Counted from the stretch's first letter, positions 1-8,622 are shown. The stretch is DNA of 23,810 bases from Planctomycetota bacterium (GCA_021777685.1 JAJYDH010000023.1:1-23810); one strand, 5' to 3'. Numbers and translations are program-made. Notes: generated by a model from the letters alone, not told the origin.

Positions 1-82
1 CCCAGACCGGGTCGGGCTCCCGCCCCCCGCGGGCCTGGCGGAGGGTGGCGACGTGGTCGATGTTGACTCCCAGACGTGGCAT
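1..82 (-). CDS. pdxJ: Pyridoxine 5'-phosphate synthase PdxJ, N-terminal fragment cut by the window edge
   Basis: Reading the minus strand from an ATG at 82 gives 27 residues that run off the window. They begin MPRLGVNIDHVATLRQAR and continue GGREPDPVW. This is the unmistakable N-terminus of PdxJ, which starts with a beta strand, the NxDHVATLRQAR stretch and a PDP turn. In the DXP-dependent vitamin B6 pathway, PdxJ condenses 1-deoxyxylulose 5-phosphate with 3-amino-2-oxopropyl phosphate in the cytoplasm to give pyridoxine 5'-phosphate. The gene lies 142 nt downstream of the pcrA stop on the same strand. A consensus -10 box at 169-174 suggests it has its own promoter. Identity is firm from the motif; the rest of the gene is outside the window. 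Confidence 0.9.
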   Translation of the reverse strand, partial: MPRLGVNIDHVATLRQARGGREPDPVW

Positions 83-168
83 TCCACCGGCCTTCCTGCG
101 ACGACCCCGGCCGGGTCGCTCATTCGTGAGTTCATGGATCAGAGAGGATTGCCCCGCAAACTTCTGAA

Positions 169-174
169 ATTATA
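169..174 (-). promoter_or_regulatory. Probable -10 box for pdxJ
   Basis: The minus strand carries a perfect TATAAT here, about 87 nt upstream of the pdxJ ATG, in a small AT-rich pocket in otherwise GC-rich DNA. No good -35 hexamer lies 16-18 nt upstream, so the call rests on the -10 and its position between pcrA and pdxJ. Confidence 0.4.
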
Positions 175-224
175 CAGGGCTCGTCCAACGGATGAAGTGT
201 ACGTCGGTCGCGGCCCGTCGGGGT

Positions 225-2462
225 TCATCTCCCCTTCATCGGCTTGAGCGGGGATTTGGCGAGGATGAATGTCCGCTCGCCCCCCAGGGTGAAGGCGACC
301 TTCCCCTTGCGATTCGGGCCGGCACCGTCGATGGATATGATCCGACCTATGCCATATTGAGGATGCATGACCGACACGCCCGGCTGGAAGGCCCCCAGGG
401 CGTCGTCCGAGGGGCCGCTCGGCGCGGGGAGCTTCGGCCGGCCCAGGTCGGCGGCGGTCATCAGGCGGAACTCGGAGGGCTTCGCCGACGACCTCGGCCA
501 TTCGGGCCGGGCTCGCCAGGCCGGCTGGGACGACATCGGCGTCTCGCCGCCGGTCAGGTCGCGGAGGGTCATCGCCTCTTCGGGAAGCTCGGCGAGGAAG
601 CACGACGGGACCGTCGCCTGCCTCTGCCCTCGGAATTCCCTGATCCGGCAGTGGCTCAGGTACAGCTCGCGCTCGGCCCGGGTGATCCCGACGAAGAGGA
701 GCCGCCGCTCTTCCTCCAGCTCGTCGTCGCTCTCGTTGGACCGGGAGTGCGGCAGGAGGCCTTGTTCCAGGCCGACGATGAAGGCGACGGGGAATTCCAG
801 CCCCTTGGCGGCGTGGAGCGTCATCAGGGTCACGGCGCCGGCGTCGTCGTCCCAGCGGTCGACGGCCGAGGCCAGGCTGACCTCTTCGAGGAAGTCGATC
901 ACCGAGCCGCCGGGATGCTCGCGGTCGAATTCGCGGGCGGCCGAGATCAGCTCGTCGAGGTTCGCCAGCCGGTCCTCGCCGGCTGGGTCGCCTTCGAGGG
1001 CGACCCGGTAGCCCGAGAGGGTCAGGAGCCTGCGGATGACCTCCTCGGCCGCGTGGTCCCGGAGGGCCACCAGCTCGTCCATCAGCAGGCCGAAGTCGCG
1101 GAGCGACCGGGCGGCCTTGTCCTTCAGGCCGGGCACGGCCGACGCCTGGCGGGCCATCGCCAGCCGCGGAATCCCCAGCGCCTCGGCCCGCTCGGAGAGC
1201 TTCTCCAGCGTCGTCTTGCCGATCCCCCGAGGGGGTACGTTGACCACCCGGTTGAACGCGATGTCGTTCTTCGGGTTGGCCATGAGGTTGAGATACGAGA
1301 GGACGTCCTTGATCTCCTGACGCTCGTAGAACGAGACGCCGCCGACGATCTGGTAGGGGACCTTGGCCGTCCGGAACGCCTGTTCGAGGCCCCGCGTCAG
1401 CGCGGTGACCCGGCAGAAGACGGCCACGTCGCGGTAGGCGAATTCCCCCTCGCGGACCAGCCCCACGACCTTCGAGGCGACCCCGTGAGCCTCCTCCGAT
1501 TCGGTCCCGTAGATGGTCAGCTCGACCGGCTGCCCCTCGCCGTTCTCGGTGGTGAGGGCCTTGGCCTTGCGTTTCCGGTTGTGCCGGATCAGGCCGTCGG
1601 CCGCGCGGAGGATGTTCTTGGTGCTCCGGTAGTTGCGTTCGAGCTTCACGACCTTGCAGCCGGGGAAGTCGTGCTCGAATTCGAGGATGTTGTTCAGATT
1701 GGCCCCACGCCAGCCGTAGATCGACTGGTCGGGGTCGCCGGTGACGCAGAGATTCGGGCGGTCGACGCAGAGGGCCCGGATGATGGCGTACTGGGCCAGG
1801 TTCGTGTCCTGATATTCGTCGACGAGCACATACCGGAACCGGGCATCGAGGTCGGCCCGGACGTCCGGGTGCGCCTTGAGGATCGTGACGATGTGGACGA
1901 GCAGGTCGTCGAAGTCGACGGCCGAGGCCGCCTTGAGCCGCTCCTGATAGCGGGCGTAGACCTTCGCCGTCACGGCCTGGACGTGATCGCCCGCGCGCTT
2001 GGCCAGGGCCTGGGGCGTGACCAGGTCGTTCTTGGCCCGGCTGATCGCGTTGTCGACCCGCTCGGGCGTGACCGAGGCGTCCTCCAGGTCGAGCTTCTCC
2101 ATCGCGTCCTTGACGGCCCGGAGGCGGTCGGACTGGTCGAAGATGGTGAAACCCCGGTCGATCCCGACCAGCGGGGCATAAGACCGGAGGAGCCGCGCGC
2201 AGAGGCCGTGGAACGTGCCGACCCAGACGCCCGAGCGGGGCGCGAGGGCCTCGATCCGCGCCTTCATCTCACCCGCCGCCTTGTTCGTGAAGGTCAGGGC
2301 GAGGATGTTGGAGCCGCCGATCCCCTTGCCGAGCATGTAGGCGACCCGCCGGGTGATGACCCGGGTCTTGCCCGAGCCCGCGCCGGCCAGGACCAGGAGC
2401 GGGCCGTCGACGTGGGCGACGGCCTCGCGCTGAGCGGGGGTGAGGTCGGCGAGCAGGTCCAT
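225..2462 (-). CDS. pcrA: UvrD/PcrA-family ATP-dependent 3'-5' DNA helicase
   Basis: The product is 745 aa, the usual size of PcrA/UvrD, an SF1A helicase in nucleotide excision repair, mismatch repair and RecA/RNA polymerase clearance. Helicase motifs appear in order: Q-motif region LTPAQREAV (residue ~8), Walker A AGAGSGKT (~26-33), TFTNKAA, motif II VDEYQDTN, motif III GDPDQSIYGWRGA, ERNYRST (motif IV), TLHAAKGLEF (motif V) and FVGITRAE (motif VI). The C-terminus ends in a short beta domain (GVSVMHPQYGIGRI...GERTFILAKSPLKPM), matching the Tudor-like RNA-polymerase-binding tail of PcrA. The frame is open to a GTG at 2510, but a -10-like TATACT at 2511-2516 would start transcription downstream of that GTG. 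The ATG at 2462, where family similarity begins, is therefore preferred. Pairing with pdxJ downstream looks incidental. Confidence 0.95.
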   Translation of the reverse strand: MDLLADLTPAQREAVAHVDGPLLVLAGAGSGKTRVITRRVAYMLGKGIGGSNILALTFTNKAAGEMKARIEALAPRSGVWVGTFHGLCARLLRSYAPLVGIDRGFTIFDQSDRLRAVKDAMEKLDLEDASVTPERVDNAISRAKNDLVTPQALAKRAGDHVQAVTAKVYARYQERLKAASAVDFDDLLVHIVTILKAHPDVRADLDARFRYVLVDEYQDTNLAQYAIIRALCVDRPNLCVTGDPDQSIYGWRGANLNNILEFEHDFPGCKVVKLERNYRSTKNILRAADGLIRHNRKRKAKALTTENGEGQPVELTIYGTESEEAHGVASKVVGLVREGEFAYRDVAVFCRVTALTRGLEQAFRTAKVPYQIVGGVSFYERQEIKDVLSYLNLMANPKNDIAFNRVVNVPPRGIGKTTLEKLSERAEALGIPRLAMARQASAVPGLKDKAARSLRDFGLLMDELVALRDHAAEEVIRRLLTLSGYRVALEGDPAGEDRLANLDELISAAREFDREHPGGSVIDFLEEVSLASAVDRWDDDAGAVTLMTLHAAKGLEFPVAFIVGLEQGLLPHSRSNESDDELEEERRLLFVGITRAERELYLSHCRIREFRGQRQATVPSCFLAELPEEAMTLRDLTGGETPMSSQPAWRARPEWPRSSAKPSEFRLMTAADLGRPKLPAPSGPSDDALGAFQPGVSVMHPQYGIGRIISIDGAGPNRKGKVAFTLGGERTFILAKSPLKPMKGR

Positions 2463-2510
2463 CAGGCGTTCCGTCCCTGGGAGGAGCGAGGCACGAGGAG
2501 GGATGGACAC

Positions 2511-2516
2511 AGTATA
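2511..2516 (-). promoter_or_regulatory. Probable -10 box of pcrA
   Basis: The minus strand reads TATACT (5 of 6 to consensus) about 49 nt upstream of the pcrA ATG. Transcription would begin near 2500-2505, which excludes the in-frame GTG at 2510 as a start. The -35 is weak, so this is moderate evidence. Confidence 0.4.
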
Positions 2517-2694
2517 ACCGACGACGCCGGGCCTCGCGAATCCCGGACTCTGGCGCCCGGAATCCGATCGTGCCCTCGGGGATGTCCCCTTGCGGTGCTA
2601 CCGCTCCTCGTCGACACTTTTGAGAGAAGAGTCCGGTAGAGAAAGATCGGACGATTCCGGAATGGGCATCGGTTTCCGGGTCCAGAGTCTGGCC

Positions 2695-2701
2695 GAGGGG
2701 G
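2695..2701 (+). promoter_or_regulatory. Ribosome-binding site deciding the sulfatase start
   Basis: GAGGGGG sits 8 nt before the ATG at 2710. No comparable site precedes the upstream in-frame start at 2590. Confidence 0.6.
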
Positions 2702-2709
2702 TATCTGCC

Positions 2710-4149
2710 ATGCGGGCCAATTATCGGATGGGAAGCATGGCAACCACCTGCGCGGTGCTTGCGTCCTCGCTATTCTCTTCGGCGACCGCCGGAGCCGCCC
2801 CGGACCGGGGGAGGCTCAACGTCCTCCTGGTCGTCGTGGATGACCTCGGCTGCCGATTGGCCTGCTACGGCGACCCGGACGTCAGGTCGCCGAACGTGGA
2901 CCGCCTCGCGAGCCGGGGCGTTCGGTTCGATCGGGCTTATTGCCAGTATCCCGTCTGCAACGCGAGCCGGACCTCGTTCTTGACGGGATTGCGGCCGGAT
3001 TCGACGGGCGTCCTCTCGAACGAGACTCCTTTCCGCGACAAGCTCCCGGACGTCGTCACGCTCCCCCAGTTCTTCCGCCAGGCCGGATACCACACCGAGG
3101 CATTGGGCAAGATTTTTCACATCGGGCGCGACACCCAGGGGAAACCGACCCTATTTCTCGAACAGAAGTCGTGGGTCGAGAACCGCAACTTCCCGGCGAC
3201 CGCGACGGGCCTGAAAGGCGAGGGGAGGAACCTCACCGGCGGCAAGATCCCGGCGATTCATTGGCTCTCCGCCGAGGGGAGCGACGAGGACCAGCCCGAC
3301 GGCCGGATCGCCGCCGAGGCCATGCGCCTCCTGGAAGCACATCGGGACGGGCCGTTCTTCCTGGCAGTGGGCTTCCACAAGCCGCATGACCCGTTCAACG
3401 CGCCGAAGGCTTACTTCGAGCTGTACCCTCCCGACCAGATTCGCGTCCCTCAGGGGATCGAGGGCCGACTGCCGGAAAACCGACTCTCGATCCCACCCAA
3501 TTCGCCGCTAGCCGCGATGGGCGATGCGGAACAACGCGAGTTGAAGCGGGCTTATCTCGCCGGGCTCTCATTCATGGACGCCCAATTGGGCAAGGTTCTC
3601 GACACCCTGGACCGGTTAAAGCTCTGGGAGACCACAGCGGTCGTCTTCATGGGCGACCACGGCTACCATCTGGGCGAGCATCACTGGTGGAACAAGGTCA
3701 CGGTCTTCGAGCACTGCGCGCGAGCACCGTTGATCGTCTGGGCGCCTGGTCGTCAGGGGATGGGGAAGTCGGCGCGAGGGCTGGTCGAATTCATCGACAT
3801 CTATCCGACCCTCGTGGAAGTCTGCGGCCTGACTCCGCCCGCCGGCCTGGAAGGGAAGAGCATGCGGCCGATCCTCGACGACCCGTCGCTGCGCGGCAAG
3901 CCGGCCGCGTATATCAAGGTCGTGCGCGGAAAGGTCGAGGGGCGAAGCGTCCGCTCCGACCGCTGGCGTTACACCGAGTGGGATGGCGGCCAGGCTGGCT
4001 CGGAGCTTTACGATCACGACAGTGACCCGGGCGAGAATCAGAATCTCGCGGGCGACCCAAAACTGGCGGGGATTGTCGCGGAACACAAGGCCCTGCTCCG
4101 AGCCGAGCGGCCGTCGGGCCAGGCAGGCGGGAAGGCCGTTGCCAGGTGA
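2710..4149 (+). CDS. Secreted S1-family sulfatase, iduronate-2-sulfatase-like
   Basis: The 479-aa product begins with a short basic segment and a hydrophobic stretch (residues ~10-30, ending ATAGAA), consistent with a Sec signal peptide, so it probably acts outside the cytoplasm. After it comes LNVLLVVVDDLG, whose DD pair is part of the metal site. The sulfatase signature CNASRTSFLTG starts at Cys83, the residue converted to formylglycine. Late motifs GDHGYHLGEHHWWNK and a C-terminal SELYDHDSDPGENQNLA match the iduronate-2-sulfatase-like branch so expanded in planctomycetes, which strip sulfate from polysaccharides. The frame is open upstream to 2590, but the ATG at 2710 has a GAGGGGG ribosome-binding site 8 nt away and gives a clean signal peptide. 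The true substrate cannot be told from sequence. acpS follows after 59 nt. Confidence 0.9.
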   Translation: MRANYRMGSMATTCAVLASSLFSSATAGAAPDRGRLNVLLVVVDDLGCRLACYGDPDVRSPNVDRLASRGVRFDRAYCQYPVCNASRTSFLTGLRPDSTGVLSNETPFRDKLPDVVTLPQFFRQAGYHTEALGKIFHIGRDTQGKPTLFLEQKSWVENRNFPATATGLKGEGRNLTGGKIPAIHWLSAEGSDEDQPDGRIAAEAMRLLEAHRDGPFFLAVGFHKPHDPFNAPKAYFELYPPDQIRVPQGIEGRLPENRLSIPPNSPLAAMGDAEQRELKRAYLAGLSFMDAQLGKVLDTLDRLKLWETTAVVFMGDHGYHLGEHHWWNKVTVFEHCARAPLIVWAPGRQGMGKSARGLVEFIDIYPTLVEVCGLTPPAGLEGKSMRPILDDPSLRGKPAAYIKVVRGKVEGRSVRSDRWRYTEWDGGQAGSELYDHDSDPGENQNLAGDPKLAGIVAEHKALLRAERPSGQAGGKAVAR

Positions 4150-4208
4150 CACCTCATCTCGACCCCTGGTGATCTCAGATCATATCGGAGCGGGAGAGCG
4201 AACGCCGC

Positions 4209-4634
4209 ATGGACATCCTCGGGATTGGAACGGTGATCATCGAATGCCCGCGGATCGGCAAGATGGTCGAGAACCACGGCGAGTTGTTCCTCCGCCGGGT
4301 CTACACCGACCGCGAGATCCGCTATTGTCAGTCGCGCAAGCACGCGATCGAGCACTTCTCGGGGCTATGGGCGGCGAAGGAGGCGATCCTCAAGGCCATC
4401 GGCAAGGGCTGGAGCCGGGGCGTAGCCTGGACCGACATCGAGGTCCGGCAGGGACAGTCCGGACAACCCCGGGTGCTCGTCGCCGGCGGGGCCAAGGAGG
4501 CGGCGATCCGGAAGGGGATCGGCGACATCATGGTCTCGATCTCGCACTGCCGGACCTACGCCACGGCCTATGCGATCGCGATCGGGCCTGGCGATACCGC
4601 GAGTTCGAGGCGTCCGCCCGAGCCGGAACCCTGA
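4209..4634 (+). CDS. acpS: Holo-[acyl-carrier-protein] synthase (AcpS-like phosphopantetheinyl transferase) with altered metal site
   Basis: The 141-aa protein has the AcpS architecture. AcpS transfers 4'-phosphopantetheine from CoA to a serine of acyl carrier protein, activating fatty-acid synthesis. The N-terminal motif reads ILGIGTVIIECPRI, the central motif FSGLWAAKEAILKAIGKG contains the second metal ligand (Glu58) and CoA-binding lysines, and the C-terminal SISHCRTYATAYAIA is the usual SxSH region. In typical AcpS the first motif is GIGTDIVExxRI, and the Asp is the first Mg ligand. Here that position is Val9 (codon GTG, 4233-4235). Family assignment is secure by the other motifs; activity is less certain. 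The last ~15 residues are a disordered Pro/Glu tail. A GGAG-rich stretch precedes the ATG. It lies 59 nt after the sulfatase gene and may be cotranscribed with it. Confidence 0.85.
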   Translation: MDILGIGTVIIECPRIGKMVENHGELFLRRVYTDREIRYCQSRKHAIEHFSGLWAAKEAILKAIGKGWSRGVAWTDIEVRQGQSGQPRVLVAGGAKEAAIRKGIGDIMVSISHCRTYATAYAIAIGPGDTASSRRPPEPEP

Positions 4635-4851
4635 TCAGGAGCACCGGACCGGTCGGAGCCTCTCACAATGCTCGGAAAAAACCCGCGGCCTCGGCGATCT
4701 TCGATTGCGCGAGGGACACGACCAGGGATTCCGGCTTCGTTCGAAGTCGGGCCCGTCCCCACACCCCGCCTCGTCCCTCAAACCGGGAGGAGGGGGGAAA
4801 AATAACGAGATCGCCCGGAGTATCTCCGCCTCGCTCGGCCGGGCATGCGAA

Positions 4852-6339
4852 TCAGTGGAGCAATTCGGAGCGGAAGTTCTTCAGCCAGTCCAGGAGCGGC
4901 TTGGGCGTCCGGTTGGCGCGGATCAGGCCGCCGTGGGGATAGAGGTGGGGGCAGGAGTCATCGAGCTGCCGCCAGGTGACGGAACGGACGAACGGCTTGG
5001 CGACGGCCAGCGCGATCCAGCGAGCGGCGATGGCCGCCTGGCCGGCCTCGGACGGCCCGCCCGGCCACTGGTCGGCCTCGACGTTGACGGCGGGATCGGC
5101 CTGGGGATCGGGGGCGGCCGAGCTGGGCATCACGATCGTCAGATAGAGCGGATAGTTCAGCAGGGCGTAGAGATCGAGCAACCTCGAGAATTCCAGGAGA
5201 TCGCGCAGGTGGCTCCCCGGCGACGAGTATCCCGGGGCGATCTCCAGCGCGATGCCGGCCATGCCCAGCTCGGCCCGGGCCAGGTAGTCGGCCAGGTGGA
5301 GCGGCCCGAGCTGGAACTGGCTGGAGGCCATCCACTCGGCCCACGGCCGGTCGAGGCCGACCAGGAACTGCGCCGCCGGGTCAGCCTGGCGGGCGACCTG
5401 AAGGAGCCGGGCGGTCAGGCGGATCTGGTCCTCCTCGGTCATCCCCAGGATGTCGGTCGAGCCCGGCCGGTGGATCAGGTGCCAGAGGGGGATCTTGCCC
5501 CGATATCGCGTGACGGCCTGGCGGACGACCTCGACCGCCATGCCGAGGATCGCGTCGAAGTCGCCGGACCAGAGCCAGATCCAGTCGGGCATGGCGCCAG
5601 ACCGGAGGTCGATCAGCGGGCCGGCCTGGACGGCGAGCTTCTGGCGAGTCGCCCAGACGAGCTGGGCGTCGAGGTCGTCCCAGCGGAGCTTCCCCTCGGT
5701 CGGCGCCAGGGACTTCCACGAGCATTGGAGCTGCGCCGCGTTGAACGAGGGGCCGAGCTTCGAGACCCAGGGGGCGGCGGACGGGTCGCCGTCGAGCCCC
5801 ACGGCGAGTTGCGTCGGCAGCTTGCTGGCGGCGAGCCGATTCTGGAGCACCTGACCGACATAAGTTTCCACTAAAGCTTGACTTGCTTCTAGCGAGAGGC
5901 CCAGGCTCCGCTGCGCCAGGGCATAGGAGGCGGCCGGGTCGTCGCGACCGGTGGTCGCCTTGAAGAAGGCCCGGAGGGCCTCGGTCAGCAGTCGGTCCAG
6001 CTCGGCCGGGACCCGGAGTCCCATCTGCTTCCAGTCGGAGAGCTGATTCCGGACGTCGTTGAGCTTACCCCGGGCCAGTTCCACCGCCAGAGGATAGGGC
6101 TCGGGCCGTTCGTTGAGGGTGGCCGTGCCGATGAACTGCGAGCCAAACTGTTCGACGGGCCAGGGCGAGAACAGGCGTCCGCTCTCGGTGGTCCCGCGCT
6201 GGCAGAGCAGGAGGTCTTTTCGGATTTCTACATGGAGCCGGCTGGGGGTCCGGTCCAGTCCCGTGACATACGACTTGCGCAGGTCCGCCAGCCGGGGCTC
6301 GGGGAGGGGCGAAGGGATGCGGAACTTGAGCAGACCCAT
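4852..6339 (-). CDS. GH10-fold (endo-xylanase-like) protein lacking catalytic glutamates
   Basis: The product has 495 aa. Residues ~1-160 form an extra N-terminal domain of unknown role, and ~175-490 resemble a glycoside hydrolase family 10 barrel. FNAAQLQCSWKSLAPTEGKL (~199-218) matches the GH10 strand with ENxMKW...PxxGxF, MPDWIW matches xLPSW, and a late WRQLDD followed by RANRTPKPLLDWL matches the terminal W...xPKPAY region. Where GH10 has the acid/base WDVVNE, this protein has PLWHLIHRPG (~284-293). Where it has the nucleophile TELD, this reads LTIVMPSS (~400-407). Both catalytic Glu are thus apparently missing. No signal peptide is seen, so it is probably cytoplasmic. Such proteins are commonly labelled endo-1,4-beta-xylanase, but a carbohydrate-binding or other non-hydrolytic role is more likely. 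The start has GAGG four bases upstream. Confidence 0.75.
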   Translation of the reverse strand: MGLLKFRIPSPLPEPRLADLRKSYVTGLDRTPSRLHVEIRKDLLLCQRGTTESGRLFSPWPVEQFGSQFIGTATLNERPEPYPLAVELARGKLNDVRNQLSDWKQMGLRVPAELDRLLTEALRAFFKATTGRDDPAASYALAQRSLGLSLEASQALVETYVGQVLQNRLAASKLPTQLAVGLDGDPSAAPWVSKLGPSFNAAQLQCSWKSLAPTEGKLRWDDLDAQLVWATRQKLAVQAGPLIDLRSGAMPDWIWLWSGDFDAILGMAVEVVRQAVTRYRGKIPLWHLIHRPGSTDILGMTEEDQIRLTARLLQVARQADPAAQFLVGLDRPWAEWMASSQFQLGPLHLADYLARAELGMAGIALEIAPGYSSPGSHLRDLLEFSRLLDLYALLNYPLYLTIVMPSSAAPDPQADPAVNVEADQWPGGPSEAGQAAIAARWIALAVAKPFVRSVTWRQLDDSCPHLYPHGGLIRANRTPKPLLDWLKNFRSELLH

Positions 6340-6413
6340 AAAACCTCGCCCCGTATCTCAGGAAGTGTGCATGCCACACCGGCGACCGACCCGCGCTCGA
6401 GCTGCGGGCAGGA

Positions 6414-7400
6414 TTATCCGGGAAGGGCCCCGCGCCAGGCGTCGGGATTGACCAGATTGGGCGGCCGGCGCCCTTCGAGCACGGCGATGACATTCTCGGC
6501 CGCGATGCGCGACATGTTCGATCGGGTCTGGAACGTCGCGCTGCCGAGGTGGGGCAGCAGCACCGCATTCTCGCAGTCGGCCAGGCCGTCGGCCATGGCC
6601 GGCTCCCGCTCGTAGACGTCCAGCCCGGCGCCGGCGATCCCGCCGGACTTCAGGACGCGGACCAGGGCGGCCTCGTCGACGACCGGGCCCCTCGCGGTGT
6701 TGATCAGGTAGGCCGTCGGCTTCATCAGGCCGAGCGCCCGGGCGTCGATCAGGTGGGTCGTCTCGGCGGTCAGCGGGACGTGCAGGCTGACGAAGTCGGA
6801 CCCGGCGAGCAGGGCATCCAGCTCGACCCGGCGTGCACCCAGCGCGTCCAGAGCGGGGCTCTCTCGCCGGCCGGAGTAGACCAGCGGCATCTTGAACCCG
6901 ACGGCCCGCTCGGCGACGGCCGTCGCGATCCGGCCCGGGCCGACCAGGCCGAGGGTCCGGCCGGTCACGTCGCCGCCTAGCATGTAGTTCGGGCCCCAGC
7001 CGGGGAACCGGCCGGCCCTCATCTCCCGATCGCCGTCGGCCACCCGCCGCGAGACCGCCAGTATCAGGGCCCAGGCCAGGTCGGCGGTCGCCTCGGTCAG
7101 GACGCCCGGGGTGTTGGTCACGAGGATGCCCAGCCGGGTCGCCTCGGCCACGTCAATGTTGTTGAATCCGACCGCCATGTTGGCGAAGACCTTGCAGCCC
7201 CCCGCCGCCACGAGCACCGAGGCGTCGACCGGGTCGTGGAGCATGCAGAGGACGGCGTCGAAACCCCCGACGCGGTCGCGAAGCTCCTCGACCGACAGCG
7301 GCCGGTCCTCGGAGCTGGCGACGACCCGGTCCGCAACCCCGGCGATGAGGGTCGGGGCGGGCTCGGGGATCGGTCGGGTGATCAGGACGCGGCCCGCCAA
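6414..7400 (-). CDS. D-isomer-specific 2-hydroxyacid dehydrogenase, glyoxylate/hydroxypyruvate reductase-like
   Basis: The 328-aa product fits the D-2-hydroxyacid dehydrogenase family, NAD(P)-dependent cytosolic enzymes reducing 2-oxoacids such as glyoxylate or hydroxypyruvate. A split catalytic domain (residues 1-~100 and ~290-328) surrounds a Rossmann domain. Visible motifs are NMAVGFNNIDV (~74-84), the cofactor loop LVGPGRIATA (152-161), the catalytic arginine in NTARGP (Arg237), the acidic DVYEREP (~261-267) and the catalytic histidine in LPHLGSAT (His284). In the cofactor loop the usual GxGxxG third glycine is Ala. The start is TTG at 7400, with AGGGGA about 10 nt upstream; no ATG or GTG gives a better start. 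It lies 74 nt upstream of the GH10-like gene on the same strand. Substrate is inferred only by family resemblance. Confidence 0.88.
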   Translation of the reverse strand: MAGRVLITRPIPEPAPTLIAGVADRVVASSEDRPLSVEELRDRVGGFDAVLCMLHDPVDASVLVAAGGCKVFANMAVGFNNIDVAEATRLGILVTNTPGVLTEATADLAWALILAVSRRVADGDREMRAGRFPGWGPNYMLGGDVTGRTLGLVGPGRIATAVAERAVGFKMPLVYSGRRESPALDALGARRVELDALLAGSDFVSLHVPLTAETTHLIDARALGLMKPTAYLINTARGPVVDEAALVRVLKSGGIAGAGLDVYEREPAMADGLADCENAVLLPHLGSATFQTRSNMSRIAAENVIAVLEGRRPPNLVNPDAWRGALPG

Positions 7401-7608
7401 GTTTGCGGTCCCCTGAGAAATGGTCGAGCCCCGGTCGGGACTTCAACTTATCGCACCAGCATAGCCGCGCATCAAACCGCGTGCCAGTGACGAGCGCGGG
7501 ATTGCCCGATGGCCTCGACGCGGCACGCCGAATGCACACGAGAGACGGCCGGTTGAACGACCCCCTTGGCCTGGCCCGGGCCTGGATTCTTCGTCGAGGA
7601 ATTGTCCG

Positions 7609-8622
7609 ATGAAACTCCGAGATCAAGTCCTGCTCGGCCTGGCGGGCGGGGCCGCCCTGGCGTGGGGCGCCCGGGCCTGGCTCCGGGCATCGAGGCGGAT
7701 CGAGCTGGCCGGCCGGGTGGTGATCGTCACCGGGGGGAGCACCGGGCTCGGCCTGATGATCGCCCGTGAGGCGGTCCGCCGGGGAGCCAGGGTCGCGATC
7801 GCCGCGCGCGGGGAGTCGGATCTCCGCGACGCCGAGGCCGAGCTGAAGGGGCTCGGCGGGGACGTCCTGGCCGTGCCGACCGACGTCTCCGACGAGGGGC
7901 AGGTCCGCGTCCTGGTCGCCCGGACCATCGAGCGGTTCGGGCGGGTCGACATCCTGGTCAATAACGCCGGGACGATCCAGGTCGGCCCGGCCGAGTCGAT
8001 GACCGTCGACGACTTCAAGAAGGCGATGGACACCAACTTCTGGGGCGAGTTGCTGCCGACCCTCGCCGTGCTCCCCCAGATGAGGGCCCAGGGGGGCGGC
8101 CGGATCGCCAACGTGGTCTCGGTCGGCGGCAAGGTCTCCGTGCCCCACCTGCTTCCCTACTCCGCGAGCAAGTTCGCCCTGACCGGCCTGACCGAGGGGC
8201 TCCGGGCCGAGCTGGCCAGGGACAACATCCTCGTCACCGGGATCTACCCCGGCACGATCCGGACCGGGGGCCACACCCACGCCGAGTTCAAGGGGGACCA
8301 CCAGGCCGAGTACACCTGGTTTGCCCTCTCCGACATCATCCCCGGCATCTCAAGCTCCGCCGAAGGGGCCGCACGGGCACTCTGGAAGGCCGTGCTCGAC
8401 GGCGACCCGGAGGTCGTCGTCGGCTGGAACGCCCGGCTGGCGATCCTCGGCCACAACCTCTTCCCCGAGTGGACCGTCGAGGCCCTCGCCCTGCTCAACC
8501 GGGTCATGCCCTCGGGCGGCCAGGCCCACGGCGAGGCCCTCCGGGGCGAGCAACTGTCCGGCAAGATCCCCGAGACCCTCAACCGGATGATCCCGCCGGG
8601 GGCCAGGCCCCGGCCGGCCTGA
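7609..8622 (+). CDS. Membrane-anchored short-chain dehydrogenase/reductase (SDR)
   Basis: The 337-aa protein is a classical SDR with extensions at both ends. A hydrophobic N-terminus (VLLGLAGGAALAWGARAWL, ~7-25) looks like a single membrane anchor. The NAD(P) loop TGGSTGLG is at 41-48, the NNAG motif at 118-121 and the catalytic triad is Ser171, Tyr184, Lys188 (YSASK). The C-terminal ~90 residues (from about 250) extend beyond the core and are typical of SDRs of about 330 aa annotated only as oxidoreductases. A GAGGAATT site precedes the ATG at a good distance. It is followed on the same strand by a 2-hydroxyacid dehydrogenase gene after 95 nt. The substrate is unknown. Confidence 0.9.
   Translation: MKLRDQVLLGLAGGAALAWGARAWLRASRRIELAGRVVIVTGGSTGLGLMIAREAVRRGARVAIAARGESDLRDAEAELKGLGGDVLAVPTDVSDEGQVRVLVARTIERFGRVDILVNNAGTIQVGPAESMTVDDFKKAMDTNFWGELLPTLAVLPQMRAQGGGRIANVVSVGGKVSVPHLLPYSASKFALTGLTEGLRAELARDNILVTGIYPGTIRTGGHTHAEFKGDHQAEYTWFALSDIIPGISSSAEGAARALWKAVLDGDPEVVVGWNARLAILGHNLFPEWTVEALALLNRVMPSGGQAHGEALRGEQLSGKIPETLNRMIPPGARPRPA

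Noticed and set aside
192..2639. 815-aa plus-strand frame across pcrA
   Set aside because: Antisense shadow of the helicase; no domain features.
4635..4851. Gap between the convergent acpS and GH10-like genes
   Set aside because: Searched for a bidirectional terminator; only short palindromes such as GACCGGTC and a purine-rich run near 4783-4810 were seen, too weak to call.
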